Source: an uncultured Chloroflexota bacterium
Lineage (GTDB): Bacteria > Chloroflexota > Anaerolineae > Anaerolineales > Anaerolineaceae
Direction: 5' to 3'
Length of the DNA stretch: 54,420 nt
Assembly: GCA_902786265.1 (NCBI GenBank)
Contig: CADACE010000031.1
Span: 1 to 54,420, forward strand
The translations under genes were made by a program, and so were the position numbers. Of this stretch, positions 46,436 through 54,420 are shown in pieces. Under the pieces are notes generated by a model. That model was not told the DNA's origin and searched no databases. It saw only the letters and a program-made list of their open reading frames with translations. How positions within the stretch are numbered: the first letter of the stretch is position 1; each line of letters starts with the position of its first letter.

Positions 46436-49400
46436 ATGGACGGCACAGGAAACGCGGAACTGAACTTTTGCTATAACTGCATGACACATTTGAATTCCGG
46501 GGAGAAGGTCTGCCCGGTCTGCGGGCACAATAACACTCTTCTTCAAAACCCGGAAAACACGCTGCCGGAAGGAACCATCCTTGCCGGAAAATACCTTGTG
46601 GGGAAAATCCTGGGACAGGGCGGATTCGGCATCACCTATCTGGGATTTGATACCGCGCTGAACATCAAGGTGGCGATCAAAGAATACTTTCCCGCAGGTG
46701 TCGGCATCCGCTCTCCGCACTCGATCCGGGTAACAGCTGTTTCTTCAGAGGAAAAAGCAGATGGCTTCCGCAAAGGCTGCGATGAATTTCAGGAAGAAGC
46801 GCGGCGGCTCGCAGCCATCGAAAGCCCGAACATCGTCAAAGTGCGGGATTATTTCCGGGAAAATGGTACCGCTTATATCATCATGAACTACCTGGAAGGC
46901 GGCACTCTGTCCCAAGAAGTGACGGCATGCGGCGGAAAGATGCCCTGGCGGCGGGTGGTGGACCTGTTCAACCCTTTGATCCTGGAATTGGATAAAATCC
47001 ATAAAGAACATCTGATCCACCGGGACATTAAACCGGACAACATCAAAGTGGTAAAGGATAAGGAAGGAGCAGAACGTCTGGTGCTGCTGGATTTCGGAGC
47101 TGCCCGCAGCTTCATCTCCGCAGAGGTGACGGGAACCTATTCCGCCATGGTAAGCCACGGTTACGCGCCGATAGAACAGTACACGCTGAAGAGCCGTCAG
47201 GGACCGTTTACGGATATCTATGCCCTTTGCGCCACAATGTACGCGGTGCTTACCGGCACTTTGCCGGCAGATGCCACAGACCGCATATTGGGTACAGCAG
47301 AGATATCGACATTTTCGAAAATGAGCCTTGATGTACCGGAGAGTATTGAAAAGGCAATTTTTCACGGTCTGGAAGTCCGCAGTGATGACCGTCCGCAGAG
47401 CATGCGGGAGCTTTATGACGAGCTGAACGGAAAAGGACCTGTGATCAGGCAAAGTTCTGCGGACATCGAAAAAACCGCACAACTGAAGGAAGAAAAGAAA
47501 GAAGAAGTCCGAGAACCCGCCGTAGAAACCCCACCGCAGAAAAAGCCAAATTGGCTGCTGCCGGTGCTGCTGGCAATACTGCTGGCGGCGGGATTTTTCC
47601 TTTATCGCGGGATCCGGCGGAATCAGCTGAACACAGCGGGGACGCAGACCGCTGAAGGGGAAACCATTACGCGATCCGCACTGGAACTTGCTTTACAGCA
47701 GACTGTAGATGGGCAGAACACCCAAATCGCGCAGACAGGGATGACGGAACAGGCTGCAGCAGCGGGGACCCAATCAGCACAGGAAACACAGGAAGCGCTG
47801 CACATACAGCAAACAGGCACCGCATGGAACATCACGGCGGCAGCGGAATATCAGCAGACACAAACACAGGAAGCGATCGAAGCGAGCGCCACTCAGGCCG
47901 AACAGGCGAACCGGATGGAACAGACTGTTCAGGCGGAAACACAGCGGGCTCTGAATACAGCAGCAGCGGTACAGTCCGCAGGGACCTCCACCGCCTGGTT
48001 CACCACGCAGGAAGCACAGCTTCATCAGACCCAGACCCGGGAAGCGGAAGAAATTCAGGAAACAGCGGCACTTTATGCACAGCAGACCGTGAGCGCTGGG
48101 CAGACCGCGCAGGCTCTGGAACAGACCCGAACAGCGGCAGCACAACAGACTGCCACAAAGGCGGCTTTAAATGAAATACAGACGCAAACAGCAATAGCGG
48201 AGCGTACGGCTGCGGCGGTCCGGACAGAAATGGTCCTGGAACAGACACGGGATGCGCTGCAGCTTACTCAGGCAGCTTTTCATATAGTGGAAACGGAAAT
48301 GTCCTTCCAGGAAACACAGATGGCAATAGACATGAGGCTGACCGGGGTCGCGGCAACAAAAACGAAAGCAGCGGAACCGACGGAAACACCGACACCGACG
48401 GAAACCATGACACCGACGATGACTGCGTCCGCCACAATGACACCCACAGCTTCATCTGTGCCAACAATGACAAATACACCGATTCCGACAGAAACACCTG
48501 TACCGGCCAATACAGAACAGGCGGTGAAAGCCGGGGACATCATCACGCTGGGACATTATGAACAGGATAATGACCTGAGCAACGGTCCGGAAGCGATCGA
48601 ATGGCAGGTGCTGGCAGTGGAAGACGGCAAGGCGCTGGTCATCAGCAACTACAGCCTGGATACAAAACCATACAATGAAGAACAGGAAAATGTGACCTGG
48701 GAGACAAGCTCACTGCGGGCATGGCTGAACGGAGAATTCTATAACAGCGTGTTCAGCAGCACAGAAAAAGAGCTGATCCGACAGACCACGGTCAGGAATC
48801 CAAACGGAACCGGAGAGACTAAAGACGGAAACAATACCACAGACAGGATCTTCCTGCTGAGCATTGATGAGGCCAATCAATATTTTGGAGATGATGAAGC
48901 CAGGAAGTGCTGGCCGACAGCATACGCAAAAAATAACGGAGCAATTGATTCAAAAACCCATGGAGGCACAACGTGGTGGTGGCTCCGGTCTCCCGGCCTC
49001 CACGCTTATGACATCGCCGGTGTCAATACCGCAGGGCTCATTTACGATAAAGGCTATAATGCTGACGATAATTATGTCGGAGTGCGTCCTGCTTTCTGGC
49101 TGGATCCGGATGCGGCAGCAATTTCTGAAATTCTGCAGCTATCCAATTCATCTACAAGCACACAAAAACCAACCGACAAACCGGATCCTGTATATCTGGT
49201 GATCTCGGATACTTCTTTGAGAGATAAGCCGTCAAATTACGGAATTGAGCTGCAAAGCGTTTTACAGGGTACAGAATTAACCTATACAGGTCAAAGCAAG
49301 ACTTCAGAAAGAAAGACTTGGATCCATATAAGAACAGAAGACGGCAATGAAGGCTGGATCGAAAAGGATGCAGCGGCATTAAAGAAAAATGTTTCTCACT

Positions 49401-50902
49401 CCATCAAAGTCGGGGAGCTGATCACGCTGGGACATTATGAACAGGATAATGACCTGAGCAACGGTCCGGAAGCGATCGAATGGCAGGTGCTGGCAATGGA
49501 AAACGGACGTGCGCTGGTGATCAGCAAATACGGCCTGGATTCGAAACAGTACAATGAAAAGATGATGGGGGTGACCTGGGAGACCTGCACCCTGCGGACA
49601 TGGCTGAACGGAGATTTCTACAACACCGCGTTCAGCAGTAAAGAAAAGGAACTGATATCCGAGGTAACGGTAAAGAATCCAAATAATTCATTGTATATAA
49701 CAAAAGGCGGAAATGATACCACAGACCGGCTCTTCCTGCTGAGTATCGATGAGGCAAATACCTACTTCAAAGATGATGAAGCACGGCAATGCCGGCCAAC
49801 AGCATACGCTATAAAAAACGGTATAAATGTTTCAGATAACTATGGTGCTACGACGTGGTGGTGGCTCCGGTCACCCGGCAGCTATAGTTTTCACGCCGCC
49901 GACGTCCGTGCACTTGGCAATGTCTACATGGTCGGCTATGATATCAACAGAAATAACGGTGCCGTGCGTCCTGCTTTCTGGCTGGACCTTGATGCCGGGA
50001 CAATTTCCGTAATGCCGGAAACACCAATGCCATCTGTTACACCGACTGCAGCACCGAAACCAACGAGCACACCAAAACCTGCAGGGAAAAAGAATCCGGC
50101 ATATTTGGTGATTTCAGACACTTTGTTGAGGGACAGACCATCAAATACCGGAATTGTTGTGCGCAGTGCATTACAGGGAACACTTTTATTCTATACCGGT
50201 GAAAGCAAAAGTGCAGATGGAAAAAACTGGATCCATGTAAGAACAGAAAGCGGAATTGAAGGCTGGATCAATAAATCGACAGTGATAATACATAATAATG
50301 ATTTGGACTTCCGGAAAGTCGGAGATGTGTTCACAATGGGACATTACGAGCAGGATAATAATTTGAACAACGGTCCGGAAGCAATTGAATGGCAGGTACT
50401 GGCAATTGAGGACGGGCATGCCCTGATAATCAGCAAATACGGCCTGGAAGCAAAACAATATAATGATAAATATGCACGCATGACATGGGAAACCGGCACC
50501 CTGCGGACATGGCTGAACGGGGAATTCTATAACAGCGCGTTCAGCAATGAGGAGAAAGGACAGATCCGACAGGTCACGATCAAAAATTCTGATAATGCGA
50601 AGCATGGAACAAAAGGCGGAAATGTTACCACAGACCGGATCTTCCTGCTGAGCATTGACGAAGCGAAGCAGTATTTCGCAAATAATCAAGCCAGGAAGTG
50701 TTGGCCGACAGCATACGCGAAAAAAAATGGGGCAAATGTTTCAGAAAGCTCCGGTGGCTCAGCGTGGTGGTGGCTCAGAACACCCGGCAGCAGTTCTTAT
50801 AACGCCGCCATAATCAATAACACCGGGAATATCATCGATAGCGGCTACTCCGGCAGCTATAATTCAGTTGTCGTGCGTCCCGCTTTCTGGATGGTTCTGT
50901 GA
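46436..50902 (+). CDS. Receptor Ser/Thr kinase with three DUF6273 and two SH3-like domains
   Basis: 1488 residues. Zinc ribbon (Cys12, 15, 26, 29), Hanks-type kinase (about 50-320: GQGGFGITYLG, Lys82 in VAIKEYF, HRDIKPDN with Asp197, LLDFGAAR, YAPIEQY), proline-poor linker, one membrane helix (about 370-391). Outside come a Gln/Thr/Ala-rich stretch (about 400-640), a Thr/Pro-rich stretch (about 645-690), then DUF6273, SH3-like, DUF6273, SH3-like, DUF6273. Each SH3-like unit reads VISDT.LRD.PSN.GI.... The kinase is intact, so it likely phosphorylates cytoplasmic targets when the outside DUF6273 domains bind something. Low-complexity linkers of this kind are common in Anaerolineae. The gene is not in an obvious operon. 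Confidence 0.9.
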   Translation: MDGTGNAELNFCYNCMTHLNSGEKVCPVCGHNNTLLQNPENTLPEGTILAGKYLVGKILGQGGFGITYLGFDTALNIKVAIKEYFPAGVGIRSPHSIRVTAVSSEEKADGFRKGCDEFQEEARRLAAIESPNIVKVRDYFRENGTAYIIMNYLEGGTLSQEVTACGGKMPWRRVVDLFNPLILELDKIHKEHLIHRDIKPDNIKVVKDKEGAERLVLLDFGAARSFISAEVTGTYSAMVSHGYAPIEQYTLKSRQGPFTDIYALCATMYAVLTGTLPADATDRILGTAEISTFSKMSLDVPESIEKAIFHGLEVRSDDRPQSMRELYDELNGKGPVIRQSSADIEKTAQLKEEKKEEVREPAVETPPQKKPNWLLPVLLAILLAAGFFLYRGIRRNQLNTAGTQTAEGETITRSALELALQQTVDGQNTQIAQTGMTEQAAAAGTQSAQETQEALHIQQTGTAWNITAAAEYQQTQTQEAIEASATQAEQANRMEQTVQAETQRALNTAAAVQSAGTSTAWFTTQEAQLHQTQTREAEEIQETAALYAQQTVSAGQTAQALEQTRTAAAQQTATKAALNEIQTQTAIAERTAAAVRTEMVLEQTRDALQLTQAAFHIVETEMSFQETQMAIDMRLTGVAATKTKAAEPTETPTPTETMTPTMTASATMTPTASSVPTMTNTPIPTETPVPANTEQAVKAGDIITLGHYEQDNDLSNGPEAIEWQVLAVEDGKALVISNYSLDTKPYNEEQENVTWETSSLRAWLNGEFYNSVFSSTEKELIRQTTVRNPNGTGETKDGNNTTDRIFLLSIDEANQYFGDDEARKCWPTAYAKNNGAIDSKTHGGTTWWWLRSPGLHAYDIAGVNTAGLIYDKGYNADDNYVGVRPAFWLDPDAAAISEILQLSNSSTSTQKPTDKPDPVYLVISDTSLRDKPSNYGIELQSVLQGTELTYTGQSKTSERKTWIHIRTEDGNEGWIEKDAAALKKNVSHSIKVGELITLGHYEQDNDLSNGPEAIEWQVLAMENGRALVISKYGLDSKQYNEKMMGVTWETCTLRTWLNGDFYNTAFSSKEKELISEVTVKNPNNSLYITKGGNDTTDRLFLLSIDEANTYFKDDEARQCRPTAYAIKNGINVSDNYGATTWWWLRSPGSYSFHAADVRALGNVYMVGYDINRNNGAVRPAFWLDLDAGTISVMPETPMPSVTPTAAPKPTSTPKPAGKKNPAYLVISDTLLRDRPSNTGIVVRSALQGTLLFYTGESKSADGKNWIHVRTESGIEGWINKSTVIIHNNDLDFRKVGDVFTMGHYEQDNNLNNGPEAIEWQVLAIEDGHALIISKYGLEAKQYNDKYARMTWETGTLRTWLNGEFYNSAFSNEEKGQIRQVTIKNSDNAKHGTKGGNVTTDRIFLLSIDEAKQYFANNQARKCWPTAYAKKNGANVSESSGGSAWWWLRTPGSSSYNAAIINNTGNIIDSGYSGSYNSVVVRPAFWMVL
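48527..49110 (+). repeat. DUF6273 copy 1 of the kinase
   Basis: Anchors FGHYEQDN-like LGHYEQDNDLSNGPEAIEW, LRAWLNGEFY, WWWLRSPG and VRPAFWLD. The first ~65 bp match copy 2 exactly at DNA level. The stretch between WWWLRSPG and VRPAFW differs strongly from the other copies. Confidence 0.85.
49406..49995 (+). repeat. DUF6273 copy 2 of the kinase
   Basis: Same anchors as copy 1; DNA identical over about 65 bp at the 5' end (49430-49494). Variable between 49876 and 49970. Confidence 0.85.
50321..50900 (+). repeat. DUF6273 copy 3 of the kinase
   Basis: Anchors MGHYEQDNNLNNGPEAIEW, LRTWLNGEFY, WWWLRTPG, VRPAFW; ends at the protein C-terminus. Variable between about 50780 and 50873. Confidence 0.85.
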
Positions 50903-50945
50903 TCCGGGATCTTTGAATCTCAGCCCCGCAGGCAAAACGTTAAGT

Positions 50946-50974
50946 CATCCCGCCATAAGGCGGGATGTTTTATA
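50946..50974 (+). terminator. Rho-independent terminator after the kinase
   Basis: CATCCCGCC and GGCGGGATG form a perfect 9-bp stem with a 4-nt loop, followed by TTTTATAAAG. Confidence 0.85.
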
Positions 50975-51018
50975 AAGTCCGGAACAATTGCAGATAATGA
51001 AATAATACAGAGGTTCCG

Positions 51019-51297
51019 GTGGATCATTTCCCACCGGTCACACCGGGTGCGGCGCTGTGGATAAAAGATATCTTCATCACGCCGGAGGATCCCGCTGTAA
51101 AAATGTGGCTTCCTGCATGTCTGGCCCTTGTTGAATTACCCGAAGATTTGGCTGAAAACAGACCCATCCGATTCTTCTCTGATGAGCAGTTTGATCATTC
51201 TGTTACTGTTATATTCACTGAATCGGAGGAAGAAGCTTTTTTCGCGGAAACCCTGCTGATTTTATCTTCCGTTCAGAAAATCGATCAGAAGAGTTAA
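51019..51297 (+). CDS. Small hypothetical protein
   Basis: 92 residues from GTG 51019 behind CAGAGG. Acidic, contains WLPACLALVELPEDL and a predicted alpha/beta pattern. No family recognised. The spacing and ribosome site support a real gene; its role is not visible. The kinase gene ends 117 bp upstream with its own terminator, so it is separate. Confidence 0.5.
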   Translation: MDHFPPVTPGAALWIKDIFITPEDPAVKMWLPACLALVELPEDLAENRPIRFFSDEQFDHSVTVIFTESEEEAFFAETLLILSSVQKIDQKS

Positions 51298-51348
51298 CTC
51301 GGAATTATTCAGAGATGATTATAAAAAACAAAGCGCATATTTTTTTTA

Positions 51349-51427
51349 GGCGACCGCGGGATTCGAACCCGCACCGGGTCTTCCCGGATCCATGAAGGTG
51401 TGTCTGCCAATTCCACCAGGTCACACA
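51349..51427 (-). pseudogene. Decayed tRNA-Leu-like sequence
   Basis: Minus strand: D-arm GTGGAATTGGCAGACAC, long variable stem CCGGG-AAGA-CCCGG, perfect T-arm GCGGGTTCGAATCCCGC, and an acceptor stem GGTCGCC pairing with TGTGACC except for the first pair. Between the D-arm and the variable arm only 12 nt remain instead of the 17 needed for an anticodon arm, and they do not pair. Discriminator is T. It looks like a class II tRNA (Leu type) that lost part of its anticodon arm. Confidence 0.55.
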
Positions 51428-51448
51428 ATAACTGCTGTCAGCGCTTTT

Positions 51449-51512
51449 AGGTATCGATCCGGGAGTTGAACCCGGTTATAAGATCCGATCCGACCGGTCC
51501 AAAGACACTTTT
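51449..51512 (-). pseudogene. tRNA fragment (T-arm only)
   Basis: Minus strand CCGGGTTCAACTCCCGG is a standard T-arm followed by ATCGATACC. No matching 5' acceptor strand or D-arm is present within 100 bp upstream. Probably a second tRNA remnant next to the first. Confidence 0.35.
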
Positions 51513-51666
51513 ATGTACGGTGATTATAAAATGAAACACGGAATAAAACAATCCCCAATCAGGAATTTCTGTATGGTTCAGCTTGCGGATCAGTCACTTG
51601 TGAGCACCTGTCTTCTGAGCTTTACCAAAAGAGACCCTGTCCATCGACCGGGGTTGAACAGGGTCA

Positions 51667-51675
51667 TGGTATAAT
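51667..51675 (+). promoter_or_regulatory. Extended -10 promoter for the aldo/keto reductase
   Basis: TGGTATAAT fits the TGn-TATAAT type. Just upstream, ACCCTGT (51634-51640) and ACAGGGT (51658-51664) form an inverted repeat. The ATG is about 93 bp downstream, behind GAGGT. Confidence 0.5.
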
Positions 51676-51767
51676 TAGCAGAAATCATAATATTACCATG
51701 CAGCCTTCAGCGGTATTCACCACAGACTTCCGCGCGGAACCATATATTCAAAAACGAGGTAAAACCA

Positions 51768-52757
51768 ATGTACACACCCAATGAATCACGCTATGATACC
51801 ATGCCCTATGTAAAATGCGGGAACAGCGGACTGAAGCTCCCGAAGATTTCCCTGGGGCTCTGGCATAACTTCGGCAGCTGTTTTCCCTATGAAAACATGA
51901 AGCAGCTCATCTTTACCGCTTTCGATCATGGCATCACCCATTTTGACCTCGCGAATAATTACGGACCGGTTTACGGCAGCGCGGAAACAAATTTCGGACG
52001 CATCCTTCAGGATGATCTCGCACTTTACAGGGATGAACTCATCATCACAACCAAAGCGGGCTATGATATGTGGCCCGGTCCTTACGGGAACTGGGGCAGC
52101 CGCAAATATCTGCTTGCCAGCCTGGACCAAAGCCTCAGACGCATGGGATTGGAATATGTGGATATTTTCTATCATCACCGCCCGGATCCGGAAACCCCGC
52201 TGGAGGAGACCATGGGCGCCCTGGCACAGGCAGTACGCTCCGGGAAAGCGCTGTATGCCGGCCTTTCCAATTATGACGGGGAACGAATGCGCAGAGCATC
52301 GGCGATCCTGGAAGATTTGCGGGTGCCTTTTGTCGTGAACCAGAACCGTTACAACATTTTTGACCGCGGAATTGAGGCAAACGGACTCAAGCAGGCAGCC
52401 GCGGAATGCCGCAAGGGGATCGTGGCTTTCTGTCCGCTGGCGCAGGGCCTGCTGACAGACCGTTACCTGAACGGCATCCCCGCTGACAGCCGTATCCGCA
52501 CCGACGGACGTTTTCTGAAGGAAAGCGCTGTAACAGAGGAAAAACTGGCTCAGATCCGGGCATTGAATGAGATCGCCCGCCGCCGCGGACAAAAGCTTGC
52601 CCAGATGGCACTGGCCTGGATCCTGCGGGACGGCATCACCACCAGCGTCATCATCGGCGCCTCCAAACCCGCCCAGATCATCGAAAATATCGCTGCTGTC
52701 CAAAATACGGCTTTTACTGCTGAAGAGCTCGCGGCAATTGATGCCTGCTCTCTCTGA
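51768..52757 (+). CDS. Aldo/keto reductase (YghZ/Gpr-like)
   Basis: 329 residues. Catalytic tetrad in order: Asp and Tyr in HFDLANNYGP, Lys in TTKAGYDMWPGPYG, His in YVDIFYHHRPD. NADPH site near ASKPAQIIENI. The insert GYDMWPGPYGNWGSRKYL matches the branch of L-glyceraldehyde-3-phosphate / methylglyoxal reductases related to potassium-channel beta subunits. It reduces small aldehydes. Single gene with extended -10 promoter and terminator. Confidence 0.92.
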   Translation: MYTPNESRYDTMPYVKCGNSGLKLPKISLGLWHNFGSCFPYENMKQLIFTAFDHGITHFDLANNYGPVYGSAETNFGRILQDDLALYRDELIITTKAGYDMWPGPYGNWGSRKYLLASLDQSLRRMGLEYVDIFYHHRPDPETPLEETMGALAQAVRSGKALYAGLSNYDGERMRRASAILEDLRVPFVVNQNRYNIFDRGIEANGLKQAAAECRKGIVAFCPLAQGLLTDRYLNGIPADSRIRTDGRFLKESAVTEEKLAQIRALNEIARRRGQKLAQMALAWILRDGITTSVIIGASKPAQIIENIAAVQNTAFTAEELAAIDACSL

Positions 52758-52783
52758 TCCACTGCGCCGCCCGGACAAGATAC

Positions 52784-52815
52784 AAAGCGGCTGTTATTTC
52801 ACGCCGCTTTCTTTC
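52784..52815 (+). terminator. Rho-independent terminator
   Basis: AAAGCGGC and GCCGCTTT pair around an 11-nt AT-rich loop; then CTTTC. Follows the aldo/keto reductase. Confidence 0.65.
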
Positions 52816-53121
52816 GGAACAGTTTCATGAACCGGATCGACCGGTCATACTTGTATTTCGCCCGCTGCCGAGCTGTCTGCCGAAGAATCTTTCTGCCCCC
52901 GACATCACCTGGTTTTAGTAGTTGTTTATCCGTGTGATGTTACTATGTACATTCCAGGCAATTCATGTTATGTAACCGGGTTGCCGACTCACAGGGTATC
53001 GCTGATTCCGCGTCTCTGTGAAGCACTCTGTCCATCCGGCTCTTTTCTGAATTGTCTGGGTTCGTTATTTTGCCCACATATTTGTATTAGTTTTACCTGT
53101 CAGGTTCAAGTTAATTAATTC
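52816..53121. other. Intergenic region, no gene seen
   Basis: About 300 bp between convergent genes. Only a palindrome ACCGGATCGACCGGT-like element near 52832 stands out. No reading frame or RNA is supportable. Confidence 0.5.
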
Positions 53122-53835
53122 TCATATCAGCCCAAGATTATTCAGACAGCTTATCCAGGCTTGTGCAAATGTGATATGTCCCTGCGCAGTCGGATGGGAA
53201 CCATCAAGCGTTTCATATCTTTCATCCGAAAGACTGATGTCTGCAAGATAACAACCATTTTTTCGGGTCATGGTTCTGATGACATCATTGTATGACTCAA
53301 ATGGGCCGCCAATTGAATATTTAGGAAAATCCCAATTTTGGTCTTTTATTTTAGTGCGCATCAGTGTTCCGCAGACAATTGCCGCAGACGGGTAATAGAA
53401 GCGTAATTTTTTTGTCAGACAATCGTATCCGTCCTCAAAGAAATCGTCATTTTCATCCCAATTCATATCTAAATGAACAGATGAATACACTTTTTCTACA
53501 ACTTTGAGAGAAACAGGAACACCATACCCGAAATCATTGAATCCAAGATAAACCAGGATAATGTCCGGCTTATTTTCAACAGTCCTTAAATTCATAATCC
53601 GTTCATCACTTGATCCGGAGGGAAACGTTTCCCCGGTAACACGGCTTCCGGAATAAGAATTGTTGACGCAAAGCCAGGCATGGAGGGCCTGATTTACTTT
53701 AGCCCACCAGGTATCGTATACACTGGTCAGTCCGTTTGTCTGCTGCATTCCCGTATTGTAAAAAACAGAATAACCAGGCGGATTATATCCTTCATAAGTA
53801 CTCACTGAATCTCCCAAAATTGACACAAACCTCAT
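53122..53835 (-). CDS. SGNH/GDSL hydrolase
   Basis: 237 residues from ATG 53835, five bases after GGAGG; the neighbouring ATG 53838 is too near. Block I GDSVSTYEGY (Ser nucleophile), block III LGFNDFGYG (Asn), block V DGSHPTAQGH (Asp and His), so the catalytic set is complete. No signal peptide, so a cytoplasmic esterase or carbohydrate deacetylase is likely. Family members remove acetyl or acyl groups. Neighbours give no pathway hint. Confidence 0.88.
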   Translation of the reverse strand: MRFVSILGDSVSTYEGYNPPGYSVFYNTGMQQTNGLTSVYDTWWAKVNQALHAWLCVNNSYSGSRVTGETFPSGSSDERIMNLRTVENKPDIILVYLGFNDFGYGVPVSLKVVEKVYSSVHLDMNWDENDDFFEDGYDCLTKKLRFYYPSAAIVCGTLMRTKIKDQNWDFPKYSIGGPFESYNDVIRTMTRKNGCYLADISLSDERYETLDGSHPTAQGHITFAQAWISCLNNLGLI

Positions 53836-54333
53836 CATATCCTCCAGAAAATTACTGAATTTATAATAACATATTTTATTCGGATAAAGGGGAGTCACGC
53901 TTAGGTAAAAGAGCAGTTCAGGATACAGAGCACTGCTTATTCCTTTGACCGGCTTTTTCGTTACGTTAAGCGGGGTAAATGAAAAATTTTTTATCTTTCG
54001 TAATTATTGTCATTTTGATAGTACATGAAATACCTCCCCAATTATAGTTTCAACTTAGTTGATTTACGCGTAAATAGAATACGGATTGAAAAAGGTATAG
54101 AAAAGGATCCAACTCTAAAGAAGTCTCGAGATATCTGCGAGCGTTACATGGAAGTCGGGAAGCCTATGAAAGCAGTAAGGGGTATGACACGGAAAGGCAT
54201 ACAAATACCCTGAACGCAGCAAAAAACGCATCAAATATGGCGGAGTGGCGGATCCGGATCGAAGAATATCAAACAGGGGGAACGTTCCGCTGACGCGAAA
54301 GCGTCCCCTTTGCGTTAAATAAAAAAAAAGTGA
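53836..54333. other. Region between the SGNH gene and 5S rRNA; no clear gene
   Basis: 498 bp. A 62-codon frame at 54025-54213 has no ribosome site and no recognisable family, so I do not call it. A GC-rich hairpin near the 5S end is listed separately. The rest is AT-rich. Confidence 0.5.
54276..54309. repeat. Nested hairpin with GAAA tetraloop near the 5S gene
   Basis: GACGC-GAAA-GCGTC (54292-54305) lies in a longer imperfect stem (GGGGAACG ... CGTCCCC). No T run follows on either side in the right place, so it is not a clean terminator. It may be a dispersed palindromic element. Confidence 0.45.
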
Positions 54334-54420
54334 AGTTGGCAATTTCTTACTCTCCCAGGAGGCCGCCCTCCAAGTACCATCAGCGGACACGCGCTTGACT
54401 TCCGGGTTCGGTATGTTTCC
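54334..54420 (-). rRNA. 5S ribosomal RNA, partial (3' part)
   Basis: Minus strand carries the conserved 5S strings CCGAACCCGGAAG, GATGGTACTTGG, GGAGGGCGGCC and CTCCTGGGAGAGTA, ending near 54334. The 5' part runs off the window. On the minus strand the end is followed by TTTTTTTTT, a likely transcription stop. A full rRNA operon probably lies to the right. Confidence 0.92.

Noticed and set aside
46436..50902. Complete diversity-generating retroelement
   Set aside because: No reverse transcriptase, accessory protein or template repeat was found in the window. Only the variable-region pattern is reported, as a hypothesis.
52827..53100. Possible remnant gene between the aldo/keto reductase and the SGNH hydrolase
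   Set aside because: No frame longer than a few dozen codons and no family-like motif.
54025..54213. 62-codon open frame
   Set aside because: No ribosome binding site, no recognisable family, surrounded by non-coding sequence.

Overview
Likely source. The window looks like a chromosomal piece of a bacterium of the class Anaerolineae (Chloroflexota), probably host-associated. This rests on hallmarks, not on a search. They are a DUF5679 mini zinc-ribbon gene, long Thr/Pro and Gln/Thr/Ala linkers in a receptor kinase, a surface protein in which an LPKTG motif is followed by a fused sortase, and zinc-ribbon/TIR/DUF6273 proteins of a type I recall from gut anaerobes. Rubrerythrin, a CX3CX2C radical SAM protein and an activase-like pair suggest anaerobic life. 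A Firmicute is the main alternative.

Layout. (1) 1-6.3 kb: the 3' part of a large MBG/InlB-repeat adhesin ending in LPKTG plus a sortase domain, a secreted DUF6273 protein, and a zinc-ribbon membrane protein. (2) 6.7-19.1 kb: four paralogous zinc-ribbon/TPR/TIR proteins, two on each strand and facing each other. The N-terminal (TIR) halves are nearly identical within each pair, while the C-terminal halves are divergent and three end in a DUF6273-type domain. One TIR gene is followed after 12 bp by a HEPN-like gene with an R-X4-H motif. (3) 19.2-22.5 kb: a DUF4160/DUF2442 pair, then a ribbon-helix-helix, SPFH and membrane-protein operon. (4) 22.6-27.1 kb: a helical protein of unknown function and a protein-kinase/STAND-NTPase fusion. 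(5) 27.2-32.4 kb: rubrerythrin, an MBOAT/DHHW O-acetylation pair, a Cys-rich small protein and a secreted DUF3298-like protein. (6) 32.5-45 kb: housekeeping genes gatC-gatA-gatB-lpdA, a cold-shock gene, DUF5679, birA, an M28 peptidase lipoprotein, a DUF234 ATPase, ftsH, efp and a lone acyl carrier protein. (7) 45.2-54.4 kb: a Cys-rich protein with a radical SAM partner, a 1488-residue receptor kinase with three DUF6273 and two SH3-like domains, two decayed tRNA-like sequences, an aldo/keto reductase, an SGNH hydrolase and the 3' part of a 5S rRNA gene.

How it fits together. Region 6.7-27.1 kb reads as an accessory island rich in domains used in bacterial innate immunity: TIR (NAD+ hydrolase type), HEPN (RNase type) and kinase-STAND. 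The DUF6273 domain recurs in a secreted protein, in the TIR proteins and in the receptor kinase, which suggests a common ligand-binding module on different signalling outputs. In the kinase, the part of DUF6273 between two strongly conserved anchors differs sharply between the three copies, as in C-type-lectin variable regions. No reverse transcriptase or template repeat is visible in the window, so diversification is only a hypothesis.
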